From: Prochlorococcus marinus str. MIT 9312
GTDB lineage: Bacteria; Cyanobacteriota; Cyanobacteriia; PCC-6307; Cyanobiaceae
DNA length: 64,000 nt
Reading direction: 5' to 3'
Assembly: GCF_000012645.1 (NCBI RefSeq)
Contig: NC_007577.1
Span: forward strand, 1,488,001 to 1,552,000
Shown here: piece after piece, positions 1 through 10,185 of the stretch
Position numbering within the stretch: the stretch's first letter is position 1
Layout: each line of letters starts with the position of its first letter
The notes under the pieces: model-generated
Seen by the model: only the letters and a program-made list of their open reading frames with translations
Told to the model about the DNA's origin: nothing
Database searches by the model: none
Translations under genes and position numbers: made by a program

Positions 1-1190
1 TCAAAATGGGTCTAAAAAGAGCACAAAAATACAACAAAGATGTAACTGTAATTTTAGGAGGCGGAGCAGTTAGTGTCTTCTATGAACAATTAGGCAATCT
101 ACTTCCAAAAGGAACTGTAATTTCAGTTGGAGAGGGAGAAAATCTAATAGAGAAAATTATTAGGGGAGATTCTATAGAGGAAGAAAGATGTTATTTTGCT
201 GGACAAAAACCTCGGAACAAATTAATACATGAACAACCTTCAGGCACTATTAAAACTGCCTGCAACTATAAATATATCAAATCAATATGGCCTGAATTCA
301 ATTGGTATATAGAAGGTGGAGATTACTATGTAGGGGTGCAAACAAAAAGAGGTTGTCCTCATAATTGTTGTTTCTGTGTTTATACAGTTGTGGAGGGGAA
401 GCAGGTTCGCGTGAATCCTGTTAAGGAAGTGATCAAAGAAATGAAGCAATTGTATGATCTTGGAGTGAGGGGATTTTGGTTCACAGATGCACAGTTTATT
501 CCAGCCAAAAAACATATTGAAGATGCAAAAATACTTTTGCAAGCTATTAAGGATCAAGGCTGGGAAGATATTAATTGGGCTGCATACATCAGAGCAGATA
601 ATATTGATGCTGAGCTAGCTCAGCTTATGGTGGATACAGGTATGAGCTATTTTGAAATAGGTATCACCTCAGGATCTCAAGAACTTGTTAGAAAAATGAG
701 ATTAGCATATGACCTTGAAACAGTATTAAATAATTGCAGAATGCTAGTCGAATCAGGTTTCAAGAACCATGTTTCAGTCAATTATTCATTTAATGTTTTT
801 GATGAAACGCCAAGCACCATTAGACAAACAATTGCTTACCATAGAGAATTAGAAAAAATTTTTGGTAAAGGCTTAGTTGATCCAGCTATATTCTTTATAG
901 GTTTGGAACCTCACACTCTTCTTGAGAAGTACGCCTTAGATCATAAAATTTTGAAGCCGAATTATAATCCAATGAGTATGATGCCCTGGACAGCGAGAAA
1001 ACTTCTGTGGAATCCAGGCTCATTAGGGAAAAAACTTGGTCAGGTTTGCTTAGAAGCTTTTGATAATCAAGAAGATGAATTTGGTAAAACAGTTATCAAC
1101 ATTCTTGAGAGAGAATATGGAAAGTCATCCTTAAAAGAATCCTTAAAAGTCCGTCCCTTGTCAGAACGGAAATTAGCTCATTCTAAATAA
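1..1190 (+). CDS. B12-binding-type radical SAM protein, 5' end cut by window edge
   Basis: A radical SAM enzyme, probably with an N-terminal cobalamin-binding domain. The reading frame is open to the left edge, and the first visible residues (a VILGGG strand and a VGEGE turn) look like the second half of a B12-binding fold, so the ATG at base 6 is not the true start. Counting from that Met, the 4Fe-4S cluster motif CPHNCCFC has Cys117, Cys121 and Cys124 in the CxxxCxxC spacing, followed by a typical SAM barrel of about 200 residues. The substrate cannot be deduced. The gene converges on clpS, with 19 bases between stops, and no terminator is evident. The family is certain; the role is open. 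Confidence 0.85.
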   Translation, partial: KMGLKRAQKYNKDVTVILGGGAVSVFYEQLGNLLPKGTVISVGEGENLIEKIIRGDSIEEERCYFAGQKPRNKLIHEQPSGTIKTACNYKYIKSIWPEFNWYIEGGDYYVGVQTKRGCPHNCCFCVYTVVEGKQVRVNPVKEVIKEMKQLYDLGVRGFWFTDAQFIPAKKHIEDAKILLQAIKDQGWEDINWAAYIRADNIDAELAQLMVDTGMSYFEIGITSGSQELVRKMRLAYDLETVLNNCRMLVESGFKNHVSVNYSFNVFDETPSTIRQTIAYHRELEKIFGKGLVDPAIFFIGLEPHTLLEKYALDHKILKPNYNPMSMMPWTARKLLWNPGSLGKKLGQVCLEAFDNQEDEFGKTVINILEREYGKSSLKESLKVRPLSERKLAHSK

Positions 1191-1209
1191 TAAATTCAAC
1201 CGTTATTAA

Positions 1210-1527
1210 TTAATCCTCTTTCTCAATTGAACTAGAAATTCCTTTCGATTTTAATGATTCTGAGTAGAATTCTGCTGGCTCTAAATCACAAACAATTACC
1301 AAACCTACACCCGTATTGTGTGCCTCTAGCATTATGGCAATAGCATCTTGTTCGCTTAATTGCGGCACAACTTCTCGTAGAGAAATAGTGACATACTCCA
1401 TAGAATTAACTGGGTCATTATGAAGTAAAACCCTATATTTTGGAGATTTATTTTTTAATTCAGCAGGTTTCTTTTCAATCACTGCTGAATTATTACTTAC
1501 ACTTTGTTCTAACTTTATAGATAACAT
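1210..1527 (-). CDS. clpS: ATP-dependent Clp protease adaptor ClpS
   Basis: The cytoplasmic N-recognin that delivers N-degron substrates to the ClpAP/ClpCP protease. The protein has 105 residues, as usual for bacterial ClpS: a disordered N-terminal arm of about 28 residues, then the core. The signature HNDPVNSMEYV begins at His36, with the Asn37-Asp38 pair that contacts the substrate N-terminus, and a second conserved stretch is EAHNTGVGLV. The start is ATG, and no strong ribosome binding site is visible. It lies 32 bases downstream of dapL on the same strand and may share its transcript. The assignment is firm. Confidence 0.95.
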   Translation of the reverse strand: MLSIKLEQSVSNNSAVIEKKPAELKNKSPKYRVLLHNDPVNSMEYVTISLREVVPQLSEQDAIAIMLEAHNTGVGLVIVCDLEPAEFYSESLKSKGISSSIEKED

Positions 1528-1559
1528 TAAATTTTCTAGAATCTAGATAGTACTAATAA

Positions 1560-2786
1560 TTATATATTAATTATTCTTTCCATTGCATCAAGAACGTTTG
1601 ATCGTGAGTTAAATGCTGACAAACGAAAATAACCCTCTCCTGATAATCCAAATCCGCTCCCAGGTGTACCTACAACACTAACGTTTTGAAGAAGGAAATC
1701 AAAAAAGTTCCAAGATGTCATTTGATCAGGAACTTTAATCCAGATATAAGGAGCATTGTCCCCACCATAAACTTTATATCCTGCAGTCTGAAGTTTATTT
1801 TTCATGATTTTTGCATTTTCCATATAAAAATCAATTAAACCTCTTACCTCTTTCTTCCCTTCAAGAGAATAAACAGCCTCTGCTCCTCTCTGAACCACAT
1901 AACTTACTCCATTGAACTTTGTAGATTGTCGCCTATTCCAAAGAGGCCATAAGTCTATTTCCTCATTTGTTGAGCTCAAACCTTTGAGATTTTTAGGTAT
2001 TACGGTAAAAGCACATCGAACTCCAGTGAATCCTGCATTCTTTGAAAAAGATCTAAATTCAATAGCACAATCCTTTGCTCCCTCAATCTCATATATTGAA
2101 TGTGGAATATCATTATCTTGAATAAATGCTTCATAAGCCGCATCAAAAAGTATTAAAGATTTGTTTTGAAGAGCATAGTCAACCCACTTTTTCAATTCTT
2201 CTTTAGTAATCGTTGCTCCAGTCGGATTATTAGGAAAACAAAGATATAAAATATCAACTTTTTTTTGAGGTAGTTCTGGCAGAAAGTTATTTCCCTCGTT
2301 TATTGCAAGATATGTCAACCCTTGATAAGTTCCATTTTCAAGAGCATCTCCAGTTCTGCCTGTCATAACGTTACTATCTACATAAACAGGGTAAACAGGA
2401 TCTGTTACAGCAATTGAATTATCTTTGCCAAGAATATCTAAAATATTGCTACTATCGCATTTAGACCCATCTGACACAAAGATTTCTTCAGGTAATATTT
2501 GACAGCCTCTCGAAATAAAATCATGCTCAGATATTTTTTCTCTGAGCCAAGAATAACCTTGTTCTGGTCCATAACCTCTAAAACCTTCGGCTGTTCCCAT
2601 ATCATCTAAAGCTTTACTCATAGCATCTATGCATGCTCTAGGTAATGGTTCTGTAACATCTCCTATGCCAAGCTTAATAATTTCAGCACTCTTATTTGAT
2701 TGAGAATATATTTTCACCCTTTTCGCAATTTCAGGAAATAAATAGCCTGCTTTAAGTTTTAAATAATTTTCGTTTACTTGAACCAC
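1560..2786 (-). CDS. dapL: LL-diaminopimelate aminotransferase
   Basis: A PLP-dependent class I/II aminotransferase that converts tetrahydrodipicolinate directly to LL-2,6-diaminopimelate, the short lysine/peptidoglycan route used by cyanobacteria and plants. With 408 residues it matches the DapL family. The PLP-binding lysine is Lys249 in [19 protein letters not shown] (185-190) and the Asp of [10 protein letters not shown] contact the cofactor. The start is GTG, giving [12 protein letters not shown], which is the normal N-terminus of the family. It diverges from rne across 287 AT-rich bases that must hold both promoters, though I could not pick a convincing -10 box. Confidence 0.96.
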   Translation of the reverse strand: MVQVNENYLKLKAGYLFPEIAKRVKIYSQSNKSAEIIKLGIGDVTEPLPRACIDAMSKALDDMGTAEGFRGYGPEQGYSWLREKISEHDFISRGCQILPEEIFVSDGSKCDSSNILDILGKDNSIAVTDPVYPVYVDSNVMTGRTGDALENGTYQGLTYLAINEGNNFLPELPQKKVDILYLCFPNNPTGATITKEELKKWVDYALQNKSLILFDAAYEAFIQDNDIPHSIYEIEGAKDCAIEFRSFSKNAGFTGVRCAFTVIPKNLKGLSSTNEEIDLWPLWNRRQSTKFNGVSYVVQRGAEAVYSLEGKKEVRGLIDFYMENAKIMKNKLQTAGYKVYGGDNAPYIWIKVPDQMTSWNFFDFLLQNVSVVGTPGSGFGLSGEGYFRLSAFNSRSNVLDAMERIINI

Positions 2787-3073
2787 TTTAAATAAAAAAT
2801 TTAACCAATATTAGAATAATGGATCAACGTGCTTAAGTGGTGATTAGATGTTAATATTATTGTAGTTATGATTAATATAAGAGATAATCATAGCTATGAA
2901 TTCAATTTCAATTAGTTTGAAAATCGTTTAAAGCTTTATAAATAGCAGAATTCAATCACTATTAATTTTAAAAAGTAAATAATACTAGCTATAAAAATTG
3001 CTTTCTTAAAAGATAAAATCTAATTCTTTTCTTTAGATGATTTTCAAAATTCAAACCATTCAGAATCTACTAT

Positions 3074-4891
3074 ATGTCTCAGCAAATTATCATCGCTGAG
3101 CAGGCTCGAATTGCAGCACTACTCAAAGATGATCGAGTTGATGAATTAATCGTCGCACAAGGTCAATATCAAATTGGCGATATTTTTTTAGGAACAGTTG
3201 AAAATGTTCTTCCTGGTATTGATGCCGCTTTCATAAATATTGGTGAAAGTGATAAAAATGGATTCATCCATGTTTCAGATCTAGGTCCATTGAGACTCAA
3301 AAAAGGGACATTTGGAATAACTGAATTACTAGAACCAAAACAAAAAGTTCTAGTACAAGTAATAAAGGAACCCACAGGATCTAAAGGGCCTAGATTAACC
3401 GGGAATATTTCAATCCCTGGGAAATACATAATATTACAGCCATATGGCCAAGGGGTAAATATTTCAAGAAAAATAAATACAGAAACAGAACGAAGCCGTT
3501 TAAAAGCTCTTGGAGTTTTAATAAAACCACCTAGCACAGGTTTAGTATTCAGAACAGAGGCTGAAAAGATAAAAGAAGAACTACTAATTGATGATTTAGA
3601 AAAATTAATTCAACAATGGGAAAACATATTGAAAATTTCTGAGGCGTCTAATCCACCAAATTTAGTAAAAAGAGATGATGATTTCTCTCTCAAAATCTTA
3701 AGAGATCATATTAAATCATCAACTAAAAGCATAATTATCGATAGTAAATTTTCAGTTGAAAGGGCAAAAGATTTTTTAATAAATTATGAATCTAATATAG
3801 GTATTGAATTTCACGATAACAATTTAAACCAAAATATTTTAGAGAAATATGAAATCAAGAAAACAATTCAAAAAGCTCTTCAGCCAAGAGTAGATCTACC
3901 GTCAGGGGGTTATATAATTATTGAACCTACTGAAGCCTTAACAGTAATTGACGTAAACTCTGGATCATTTACAAGATCCGCTAACTCAAGACAAACCGTT
4001 TTGTGGACGAATTGCGAAGCAGCAGTTGAAATCTCAAGACAAATGAAATTAAGAAATATAGGTGGAGTTATTGTTGTAGATTTTATTGATATGGAATCTA
4101 GAAGAGATCAATTCCAATTACTTGAGCATTTTACTTCAGCGATAAAAGATGATTCTGCTAGACCTCAAATAGCTCAGCTTACTGAATTAGGTTTAGTTGA
4201 GTTAACGAGAAAAAGACAGGGTCAAAATATATATGAATTATTCGGTAAAAAATGTTCCATATGCAATGGAACAGGACATGTAGAAAATATATTGAATAAT
4301 GAAAATCCTAACCTAAAAATTAAAAATATTGACGAAAAATCTAATCAATCAAACATTATAAAACCGTTGGATATAGATACTTCTAAATCAGCTGAAAATC
4401 AGGAGAAAATAATTGAAAAGGAATTACTTAACCAACAGAACTTAAGTAAGGAGAATTCTTCTAATAAAAAAGAAAATGATAATGATGATTTGAACAGATC
4501 AAATTCAAAAGAAAAAAACATAATAACTGTTGATCTTACTAATGAAGAAAAAATTGTTTTCAGCCAATTAGGTATTAATCCACTAATCAAGTTAGGTAAA
4601 GAATACCTAACCAGTAATAATTTTGTGCGTTTAAAAGAGAATAGTAAGGAACAAGATAAAACTTTAGATAATAAAAAAACAAAATCAAAACAAATTAAAA
4701 AAATCTCAAACTCAAAAGAAGGAATGATTGAGATTAATATTGAAACAAATGCAAATCCCAAAGATAAATCAAAAAAAACTAATAAAAAAAATGAAGTTAT
4801 ATTTATAGATAAGAAGGATGAAGTTGAACTTACCGATGAAATAAGCAATGCGAGAAAAAAAAGAAGAAGATCTTCAGCAAGTATTGAATAA
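3074..4891 (+). CDS. rne: Ribonuclease E/G
   Basis: An endoribonuclease that processes and degrades mRNA, rRNA precursors and tRNA precursors. The 605-residue protein follows the compact cyanobacterial plan: an S1 RNA-binding domain near residues 35-95, then the RNase H-like and DNase I-like catalytic parts. The metal-binding aspartates lie in VIDVNSGSF (about residue 293) and VVVDFIDM (about 336), and the zinc-link CSICNGTG sits near residue 395. The C-terminal 200 residues are Lys/Asn/Ser/Glu-rich and look disordered; they end in a basic [11 protein letters not shown] tail, and cyanobacterial RNase E tails are known to bind partners. The last 44 bases overlap the start of rnhB. Confidence 0.96.
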   Translation: MSQQIIIAEQARIAALLKDDRVDELIVAQGQYQIGDIFLGTVENVLPGIDAAFINIGESDKNGFIHVSDLGPLRLKKGTFGITELLEPKQKVLVQVIKEPTGSKGPRLTGNISIPGKYIILQPYGQGVNISRKINTETERSRLKALGVLIKPPSTGLVFRTEAEKIKEELLIDDLEKLIQQWENILKISEASNPPNLVKRDDDFSLKILRDHIKSSTKSIIIDSKFSVERAKDFLINYESNIGIEFHDNNLNQNILEKYEIKKTIQKALQPRVDLPSGGYIIIEPTEALTVIDVNSGSFTRSANSRQTVLWTNCEAAVEISRQMKLRNIGGVIVVDFIDMESRRDQFQLLEHFTSAIKDDSARPQIAQLTELGLVELTRKRQGQNIYELFGKKCSICNGTGHVENILNNENPNLKIKNIDEKSNQSNIIKPLDIDTSKSAENQEKIIEKELLNQQNLSKENSSNKKENDNDDLNRSNSKEKNIITVDLTNEEKIVFSQLGINPLIKLGKEYLTSNNFVRLKENSKEQDKTLDNKKTKSKQIKKISNSKEGMIEINIETNANPKDKSKKTNKKNEVIFIDKKDEVELTDEISNARKKRRRSSASIE

Positions 4892-5465
4892 AGTATCCGA
4901 AGTTGGAATAGATGAAGTTGGAAGGGGAGCAGTTTTTGGTCCAGTTTTCTCCGCTGTTGTAGTTTTAACTGAAAAAAATAAATTTATCTTGAAACAATTT
5001 GGAGTAAAGGATAGTAAAAAATTAACTCCTAAAAAAAGAAAATTACTTTTGCCAAAAATTTTATTACTTTCTTCAGATTATGGAATTGGGCAATCCTCAG
5101 CCAGAGAAATAGATATGCTCGGCATCAGAGTCGCAACAGAACTTTCAATGATAAGAGCTTTAAAAAAATTAAAAGAAAAACCATCTGAAATAATAGTTGA
5201 TGGCCCTTTATTGTTAAGACCATGGAAAGGAATTCAGAAAAATATAGTATCAGGAGACTCGAAAATTACCGCAATAGCTTCAGCAAGCATAGTTGCAAAA
5301 GTAGCTCGAGACAATCTAATGGAAAGATTAGAAAAAAAATACTCAGGATACTTAATATTTAAAAATAAAGGGTATGGTACCAGGGAGCATTTTTCAAATA
5401 TCAAAAAAAATGGAATAACTAATCTTCATAGGAAAAGTTTTTTAAATCAATCAGATCTTATTTAA
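4848..5465 (+). CDS. rnhB: Ribonuclease HII
   Basis: An endonuclease that cleaves RNA in RNA-DNA hybrids, including single misincorporated ribonucleotides. The acidic active-site residues Asp22 and Glu23 lie in GIDEVGRG, Asp55 in VKDSKKL, and a further Asp in IIVDGPLL. The length of 205 residues is normal. The ATG lies inside the final rne codons in another frame (44-base overlap), which suggests translational coupling. The next in-frame alternatives would leave too little sequence before the active site. The 3' end overlaps the convergent DUF1997 gene by 15 bases. Confidence 0.94.
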   Translation: MREKKEEDLQQVLNKVSEVGIDEVGRGAVFGPVFSAVVVLTEKNKFILKQFGVKDSKKLTPKKRKLLLPKILLLSSDYGIGQSSAREIDMLGIRVATELSMIRALKKLKEKPSEIIVDGPLLLRPWKGIQKNIVSGDSKITAIASASIVAKVARDNLMERLEKKYSGYLIFKNKGYGTREHFSNIKKNGITNLHRKSFLNQSDLI

Positions 5466-5969
5466 TTCACACCAATCTACAAAATCTTTCACTAATTGCT
5501 GTTGAACTCTTGACTTTATACCCAACAAAATTCCGTTCAATACCGAATGACCAGTAGATTCCAAAATTTTCTTTGGGACCAGTTTCAGTAAAGGAGGTTG
5601 GCTTACAGATACTCCTAAAAGCGCCTCTCCTTCTAATCCAATATCAGTTGCTTCCAAATTCGCTTTCAAAATAAGATTAAAGTCATCTATCATCCCCAAA
5701 CCATCCAATTTACTTTCAAGAGCACTCATTTTTAAAATTCCATCTTTATTTTCTACTGCAATTGAAACAACAGGATTGATATCTAATTGAAAAACCTTAA
5801 AACTTGTTACTGTATACTTATACCTACCTTCTCCTTCAGGTACTAATTTTTTGGAGTCCAGCATTGCTCCAACAACTCTTTCTTCTTCCAAAAGATATTT
5901 AGAAAGATATTCTTTATTCCGTGTTACGGAAAGCTTTAGTTTTTGTTTTGCATCAAAAGACAATAGCAT
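5451..5969 (-). CDS. DUF1997 family protein
   Basis: A protein of 172 residues that resembles the DUF1997 family, found mainly in cyanobacteria and plastids and without an established function. The sequence alternates short strands and helices with no signal peptide, membrane segment or obvious catalytic motif. A general likeness to lipid-binding or polyketide-cyclase-like folds is only my impression. The start is ATG. It sits between rnhB, which it overlaps tail to tail, and the divergent pheA, whose start is 52 bases away, so it has its own short promoter region. Confidence 0.75.
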   Translation of the reverse strand: MLLSFDAKQKLKLSVTRNKEYLSKYLLEEERVVGAMLDSKKLVPEGEGRYKYTVTSFKVFQLDINPVVSIAVENKDGILKMSALESKLDGLGMIDDFNLILKANLEATDIGLEGEALLGVSVSQPPLLKLVPKKILESTGHSVLNGILLGIKSRVQQQLVKDFVDWCELNKI

Positions 5970-6021
5970 TTTCTATATTCCTCCAATGCTTACTTGATCT
6001 TTTTTTTTCTTACTATTAATC

Positions 6022-6867
6022 ATGAGCAAACAAGTTGCATATTTAGGTCCTCAAGGGACATACGCAGAAAAAGCAGCTCATATATTATCAAAGCTTGCCA
6101 ATTTTCAGACACCTATATTTGTACCATGTAACGGACTACATTCGGTTATAAAATCATTAGCCTACAAAAATTGTGATGCTGCTGTAGTTCCTATTGAAAA
6201 TTCTGTAGAAGGTGGAGTGACAGCCACTCTAGATGCCCTCTGGAAATTTCCTGATATTTTTATCAATAAAGCAATTGTTTTACCCATCAAACATGCATTA
6301 ATTAGTGATGGAGAACTTTCAAAGATTTCAGAAGTATTATCTCATCCTCAAGCATTAGCTCAATGTTCAGAATGGTTATCTGAAAATCTTCCAAATGCTA
6401 TCCCTCTTCCAACAAATTCAACATCAGAAGCTGTGAATATGGTAAAGGGAAGTCAATTTAGAGCAGCTATCGGTTCAAAATCATTAATTCAAATTGAAGG
6501 GCTTAAAGAATTAGCCTTCCCTATTAATGATGTTCCAGGTAATTGCACTAGATTTGTCTTATTGAGCAAAGAATCAAATTCTAATTCGCCTAATCTTGCC
6601 AGTTTTGCTTTCTCATTAATCTCCAACAAACCAGGTGCTTTACTTAAGGCTATAAATTATATTGCTGATTTTGGCTTTAATATGAGTAAAATAGAGTCTA
6701 GACCTTCTAAAAGAGAGTTAGGGGAATATATTATATATGTTGATTTAGAAATCAATAATCAAAATAATATTGAAAACTTTCTTGAATTAAAAAATCATCT
6801 CAAACCCCTATGCAATAACTTTGTAGATTTTGGAAATTATTTTTCTGAGAATATTGAGTTAGATTAA
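6022..6867 (+). CDS. pheA: Prephenate dehydratase
   Basis: Converts prephenate to phenylpyruvate in phenylalanine synthesis. The protein has 281 residues and is monofunctional, with no chorismate mutase domain. The N-terminal YLGPQGTYAEKAA starts the periplasmic-binding-protein-like catalytic domain, and the conserved catalytic threonine is in NCTRFVLLS near residue 175. From about residue 195 there is a C-terminal ACT domain (SNKPGALLKAI, then IESRPSK), the usual site of feedback control by phenylalanine. The stop codon is one base from the stop of the convergent methyltransferase gene. Confidence 0.96.
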   Translation: MSKQVAYLGPQGTYAEKAAHILSKLANFQTPIFVPCNGLHSVIKSLAYKNCDAAVVPIENSVEGGVTATLDALWKFPDIFINKAIVLPIKHALISDGELSKISEVLSHPQALAQCSEWLSENLPNAIPLPTNSTSEAVNMVKGSQFRAAIGSKSLIQIEGLKELAFPINDVPGNCTRFVLLSKESNSNSPNLASFAFSLISNKPGALLKAINYIADFGFNMSKIESRPSKRELGEYIIYVDLEINNQNNIENFLELKNHLKPLCNNFVDFGNYFSENIELD

Positions 6868-6868
6868 T

Positions 6869-7804
6869 TTATCCTCTACATTTATAAACTCCAAACTCCA
6901 TTAAACCTTTTCTAAATGCCCAATTCATAAGAAGTATTGTCGGGATCTCTCTTATTGACTTAACTATCGCTAAAGGTCCAAGAGTTAAAATTGCAGAAGG
7001 TCTTCGAATTCCCTCGATTATGGAGTCGTACCATGAAGGATTTGTATAAAAATTCCAATTTTCAGAAACAACTCTTCCTGCACTATTTTTATTAGTACTA
7101 AGAATATTAGCAAATTCGTTAATGCTTATAAAATCAGGATGAACCCACTGATCAAGTAATTGTTTAAGAACCAACTTTTCAAAAAAAGAAGGAGGATATG
7201 ATCTGAGATCTCTTGAGTTCCAATCAGCTAATGCCAAATAACCTCCGGGTCTCAAAGTTCTCAGCATTTCATCTGCAAACTTAGTTTTATCATTCATGTG
7301 TGCGCCCGCCTCCACACTCCATACCGCATCAAATGATCCATCTTTAAATTTTAAATTCAATGCGTCCATAACTTGAAAATTACAATTGAGTCCAAGAGGA
7401 GTAAGTTCTTTTGCTCTTTTTACTTGAGCAGGACTAATTGTAATTCCAGTAACATTAAATCCATAATATTTCGCAAGAATCCTAGAACTTCCTCCTATTC
7501 CACAACCTACATCGAGTATTCTGGATCCTTTTGGCAATTTATCTAAACCACTCCACTTGACTAATTCATGCACAAACTGAACTTTAGCCTTTCTAAAATC
7601 AATATTCTTCCCATCTGAGGGATAAAAGCCTAAATGTATATGCTCTCCCCACAATCTCTCAAGCAATTTATCTTGGGTCCAAGCATCATATGCAGATGCC
7701 ACTGTGCCAGAAGAAATATATTTTCTAGGATTAATTCTCCAGACAAAAAACAAAGCTAAAAGAAATAAAACCAGTAAAAAAAAAGGTAAAAATAATTCAA
7801 CCAT
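6869..7804 (-). CDS. MPBQ/MSBQ-type methyltransferase (plastoquinone/tocopherol pathway)
   Basis: A SAM-dependent methyltransferase of 311 residues closely resembling the cyanobacterial 2-methyl-6-phytyl/solanesyl-benzoquinone methyltransferase (Synechocystis sll0418 type). A membrane anchor spans about residues 4-23. The SAM-binding motif ILDVGCGIGGSSR lies at 96-108, followed by VTGITISPAQVKRA and the post-motif WSVEAGAHM. By family knowledge it would methylate quinol head groups of plastoquinone or tocopherol precursors at the membrane; gamma-tocopherol methyltransferase is the main alternative. It starts next to the LON-domain gene on the same strand, with no gap, so the two are probably co-transcribed. 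Confidence 0.82.
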   Translation of the reverse strand: MVELFLPFFLLVLFLLALFFVWRINPRKYISSGTVASAYDAWTQDKLLERLWGEHIHLGFYPSDGKNIDFRKAKVQFVHELVKWSGLDKLPKGSRILDVGCGIGGSSRILAKYYGFNVTGITISPAQVKRAKELTPLGLNCNFQVMDALNLKFKDGSFDAVWSVEAGAHMNDKTKFADEMLRTLRPGGYLALADWNSRDLRSYPPSFFEKLVLKQLLDQWVHPDFISINEFANILSTNKNSAGRVVSENWNFYTNPSWYDSIIEGIRRPSAILTLGPLAIVKSIREIPTILLMNWAFRKGLMEFGVYKCRG

Positions 7805-8461
7805 TTAATTTTCTTTTATATCAGGAAAACTTTCTTTCAAAGCAGTTCTTGCAGCCAGTTGTTTTCTTGTATGATCAAGCATTTCATATTCTCTTTGCAA
7901 ACGAGTATAAGTATTTCTTTCCTCTAGAAGTCTTTGCTGCTCCTCTGCAACAGGACCACCCAAATGAGCTCCTATCCAAAATGATAATTCCATAGGATTG
8001 TTAGGTAGTTTATCAGGTAGGTTTTTTTTTGTATTTGTCAATTTACTTGTTAAGTTAATAACATCATTAAGTGCTTCAGTAACTAAATCTTTTAAAGAAT
8101 CTAATTTTTGAAGATCATCAATCTTTTCATCACTAATCCAACTTACCATCGCTGAAAAATATGGAGTTGAACGAGTTATTTCTAATACTTGGAATCTTTG
8201 TTGTCCGAGGGTGATAATATTACTTCTTCCATCCTCTGCAGTTTGATGTTTTAAAATTTGAGCACAGCATCCAACTTTAGCCATACTTTTAGTATTTGAA
8301 TCCAACTTTATAACGCCAAACATAGAATCACTCTCTAGTACAGATTTAAGCATAATTCTGTATCTAGATTCAAAAATATGTAAAGGCAATATTTCTTGAG
8401 GGAAAAGAACTACCTCTGGCAAAGGAAATAAAGGTAATTCCCTTACTGAGAGCTCTCCCAT
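7805..8461 (-). CDS. LON peptidase substrate-binding domain protein
   Basis: A stand-alone N-terminal domain of Lon protease (LON_substr_bdg) without the ATPase or peptidase parts, 218 residues long. The diagnostic opening is ELPLFPLPEVVLFPQEILPL, followed by HIFESRYRIM, and the C-terminus is helical and Gln/Arg-rich (EEQQRLLEERNTY). Such proteins are common in cyanobacteria and other bacteria, and their role is not settled; protein quality control is inferred from the domain only. The start is ATG. It lies 56 bases after rpsJ on the same strand and may be read from the str operon. Confidence 0.85.
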   Translation of the reverse strand: MGELSVRELPLFPLPEVVLFPQEILPLHIFESRYRIMLKSVLESDSMFGVIKLDSNTKSMAKVGCCAQILKHQTAEDGRSNIITLGQQRFQVLEITRSTPYFSAMVSWISDEKIDDLQKLDSLKDLVTEALNDVINLTSKLTNTKKNLPDKLPNNPMELSFWIGAHLGGPVAEEQQRLLEERNTYTRLQREYEMLDHTRKQLAARTALKESFPDIKEN

Positions 8462-8517
8462 TTAAACCTCATTAATGTTTTTTTATACTAATCAATTTAA
8501 GTCCTTTTCGGGATTTC

Positions 8518-8838
8518 TTAAAGTTTAACTTCTATATCTACACCACTAGGAAGATCCAACTTCATTAAGGCATCAATAGTTTTTGCGGAAGGACTATAAA
8601 TATCTATTAATCTTCGGTGAGTTCTTGTTTCGAAATGCTCTCTAGAATCTTTATCAACATGTGGTGACCTCAAAACACAATAGATTTTCCTTTTAGTAGG
8701 TAGAGGTATTGGACCTATTGCTGAGGCAGATGTAGTATCGGCGGTTTGAATTATTTTTTCACAAGACAAATCAAGCATTCTTCTATCAAATGCTTTTAGT
8801 CTTATTCTTATTTTTTGTTGTGCAATTGATGCAGTCAT
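8518..8838 (-). CDS. rpsJ: 30S ribosomal protein S10 (uS10)
   Basis: A small-subunit head protein that also serves as NusE in antitermination complexes in bacteria. It has 106 residues, with the typical [14 protein letters not shown] opening, the [10 protein letters not shown] loop and the C-terminal [13 protein letters not shown]. It is the last gene of the str cluster here, not the first gene of the S10 operon as in E. coli, an arrangement known from cyanobacteria. A strong RNA hairpin lies just upstream, between tuf and this gene, and may set its expression relative to tuf. Confidence 0.97.
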   Translation of the reverse strand: MTASIAQQKIRIRLKAFDRRMLDLSCEKIIQTADTTSASAIGPIPLPTKRKIYCVLRSPHVDKDSREHFETRTHRRLIDIYSPSAKTIDALMKLDLPSGVDIEVKL

Positions 8839-8863
8839 AATTTCAAATTAATTTCTAGTGGTA

Positions 8864-8884
8864 GGCCATTGATTAACAATGGCC
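8864..8884 (-). other. RNA hairpin between tuf and rpsJ
   Basis: A perfect 8-bp inverted repeat, GGCCATTG and CAATGGCC, around a five-base loop in the 102-base spacer between tuf and rpsJ. On the transcribed (minus) strand it is not followed by a U-run, so it does not look like a complete intrinsic terminator. A processing site, an mRNA 3'-end stabiliser or a partial attenuator is more likely. Confidence 0.6.
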
Positions 8885-8940
8885 CTAGTCCATTGACTTA
8901 TTTTAAGTGATTGAGGTTAAATTCTTAAAATTCAAACGTC

Positions 8941-10140
8941 TTATTTGAGAATTTTAGAAACAACTCCAGCACCAATAGTACGTCCACCTTCACGAATTGC
9001 AAATCGCATACCTTGTTCAATAGCTACTGGACAAATTAATTCTCCAGTCATCTTGATTCTGTCACCTGGCATAACCATTTCAACATTAGAACCGTCATCA
9101 GAAGTAAAGGCTGTGATTTGACCTGTCACATCAGTTGTTCGGATATAAAACTGAGGCCTATAACCTGCGAAGAAAGGTGTATGTCTGCCGCCCTCTTCTT
9201 TCTTTAGAACGTAAACTTCTCCTTCAAACTGAGTATGAGGGGTAATGGATCCTTTCTTAACGAGTACCATTCCTCTCTCAATATCCTCTTTCTGAACACC
9301 ACGTAAAAGTAAACCAACATTATCACCAGCCATACCTTCATCAAGAAGTTTACGGAACATTTCAACTCCAGTAACTGTTGTCAATCTTGTATCTCTTATT
9401 CCAACTATTTCAACTTCTTCTCCAACCTTAACTTTTCCTCTTTCAATTCTTCCAGTAGCTACAGTTCCTCTACCAGTAATTGAGAAAACGTCTTCAACTG
9501 CCATCAAGAATGGTTTATCAACTTCTCTTTCTGGTTCAGGAATGCTTGCATCAACTGCTGTCATTAATTCTTCTATTTTTGATTCCCAAGTAGAATCACC
9601 TTCAAGAGCTTTTAAACCTGAAACTTGAACTATAGGAATATCATCTCCAGGGAAATCATAACTATCTAATAGTTCTCTGATTTCCATTTCAACAAGTTCA
9701 ATAATTTCTTCATCATCGACCATATCGCACTTGTTAAGAGCTACTACAAGAGCAGGTACTCCAACCTGTTTAGCTAGAAGAATATGCTCTTTTGTTTGCG
9801 CCATAGGGCCATCGGTGGCTGCACAAACTAGAATAGCTCCGTCCATTTGGGCGGCTCCTGTAATCATGTTTTTTACATAATCAGCATGTCCAGGGCAATC
9901 AACATGAGCATAATGCCTGCCTTCAGTTTCATATTCGACGTGAGCTGTATTAATAGTAATGCCGCGCTCTCTTTCTTCAGGAGCACCATCAATGTCTCCA
10001 TAGTCTTGAGCTTGAGCTTGACCTTTTTTTGCTAATACGTTTGTAATAGCAGCAGTAAGTGTTGTTTTTCCATGATCAACATGGCCAATAGTACCTATGT
10101 TGACATGTGGTTTGTTCCTTTCGAACTTCTCGCGAGCCAT
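8941..10140 (-). CDS. tuf: Elongation factor Tu
   Basis: The GTPase that brings aminoacyl-tRNA to the ribosomal A site. It has 399 residues. The P-loop GHVDHGKT is at 19-26, DCPGHADYV forms the switch II region, and NKCD gives base specificity. Domain II ([12 protein letters not shown]) and domain III (the C-terminal [15 protein letters not shown]) are complete. This is the only tuf copy in the window. The start is ATG with [14 protein letters not shown], as in other cyanobacteria. It follows fusA by 45 bases in the str operon. Confidence 0.98.
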   Translation of the reverse strand: MAREKFERNKPHVNIGTIGHVDHGKTTLTAAITNVLAKKGQAQAQDYGDIDGAPEERERGITINTAHVEYETEGRHYAHVDCPGHADYVKNMITGAAQMDGAILVCAATDGPMAQTKEHILLAKQVGVPALVVALNKCDMVDDEEIIELVEMEIRELLDSYDFPGDDIPIVQVSGLKALEGDSTWESKIEELMTAVDASIPEPEREVDKPFLMAVEDVFSITGRGTVATGRIERGKVKVGEEVEIVGIRDTRLTTVTGVEMFRKLLDEGMAGDNVGLLLRGVQKEDIERGMVLVKKGSITPHTQFEGEVYVLKKEEGGRHTPFFAGYRPQFYIRTTDVTGQITAFTSDDGSNVEMVMPGDRIKMTGELICPVAIEQGMRFAIREGGRTIGAGVVSKILK

Positions 10141-10185
10141 TTTGAATTAAAGAATCGAGGGTTTAAGAGTGTTTTAGTTTAGAGA

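Noticed and set aside
8503-8520. Terminator after rpsJ
   Set aside because: The AAGTCC/GGATTT stem is weak and has a wobble pair, with no U-run on either strand.
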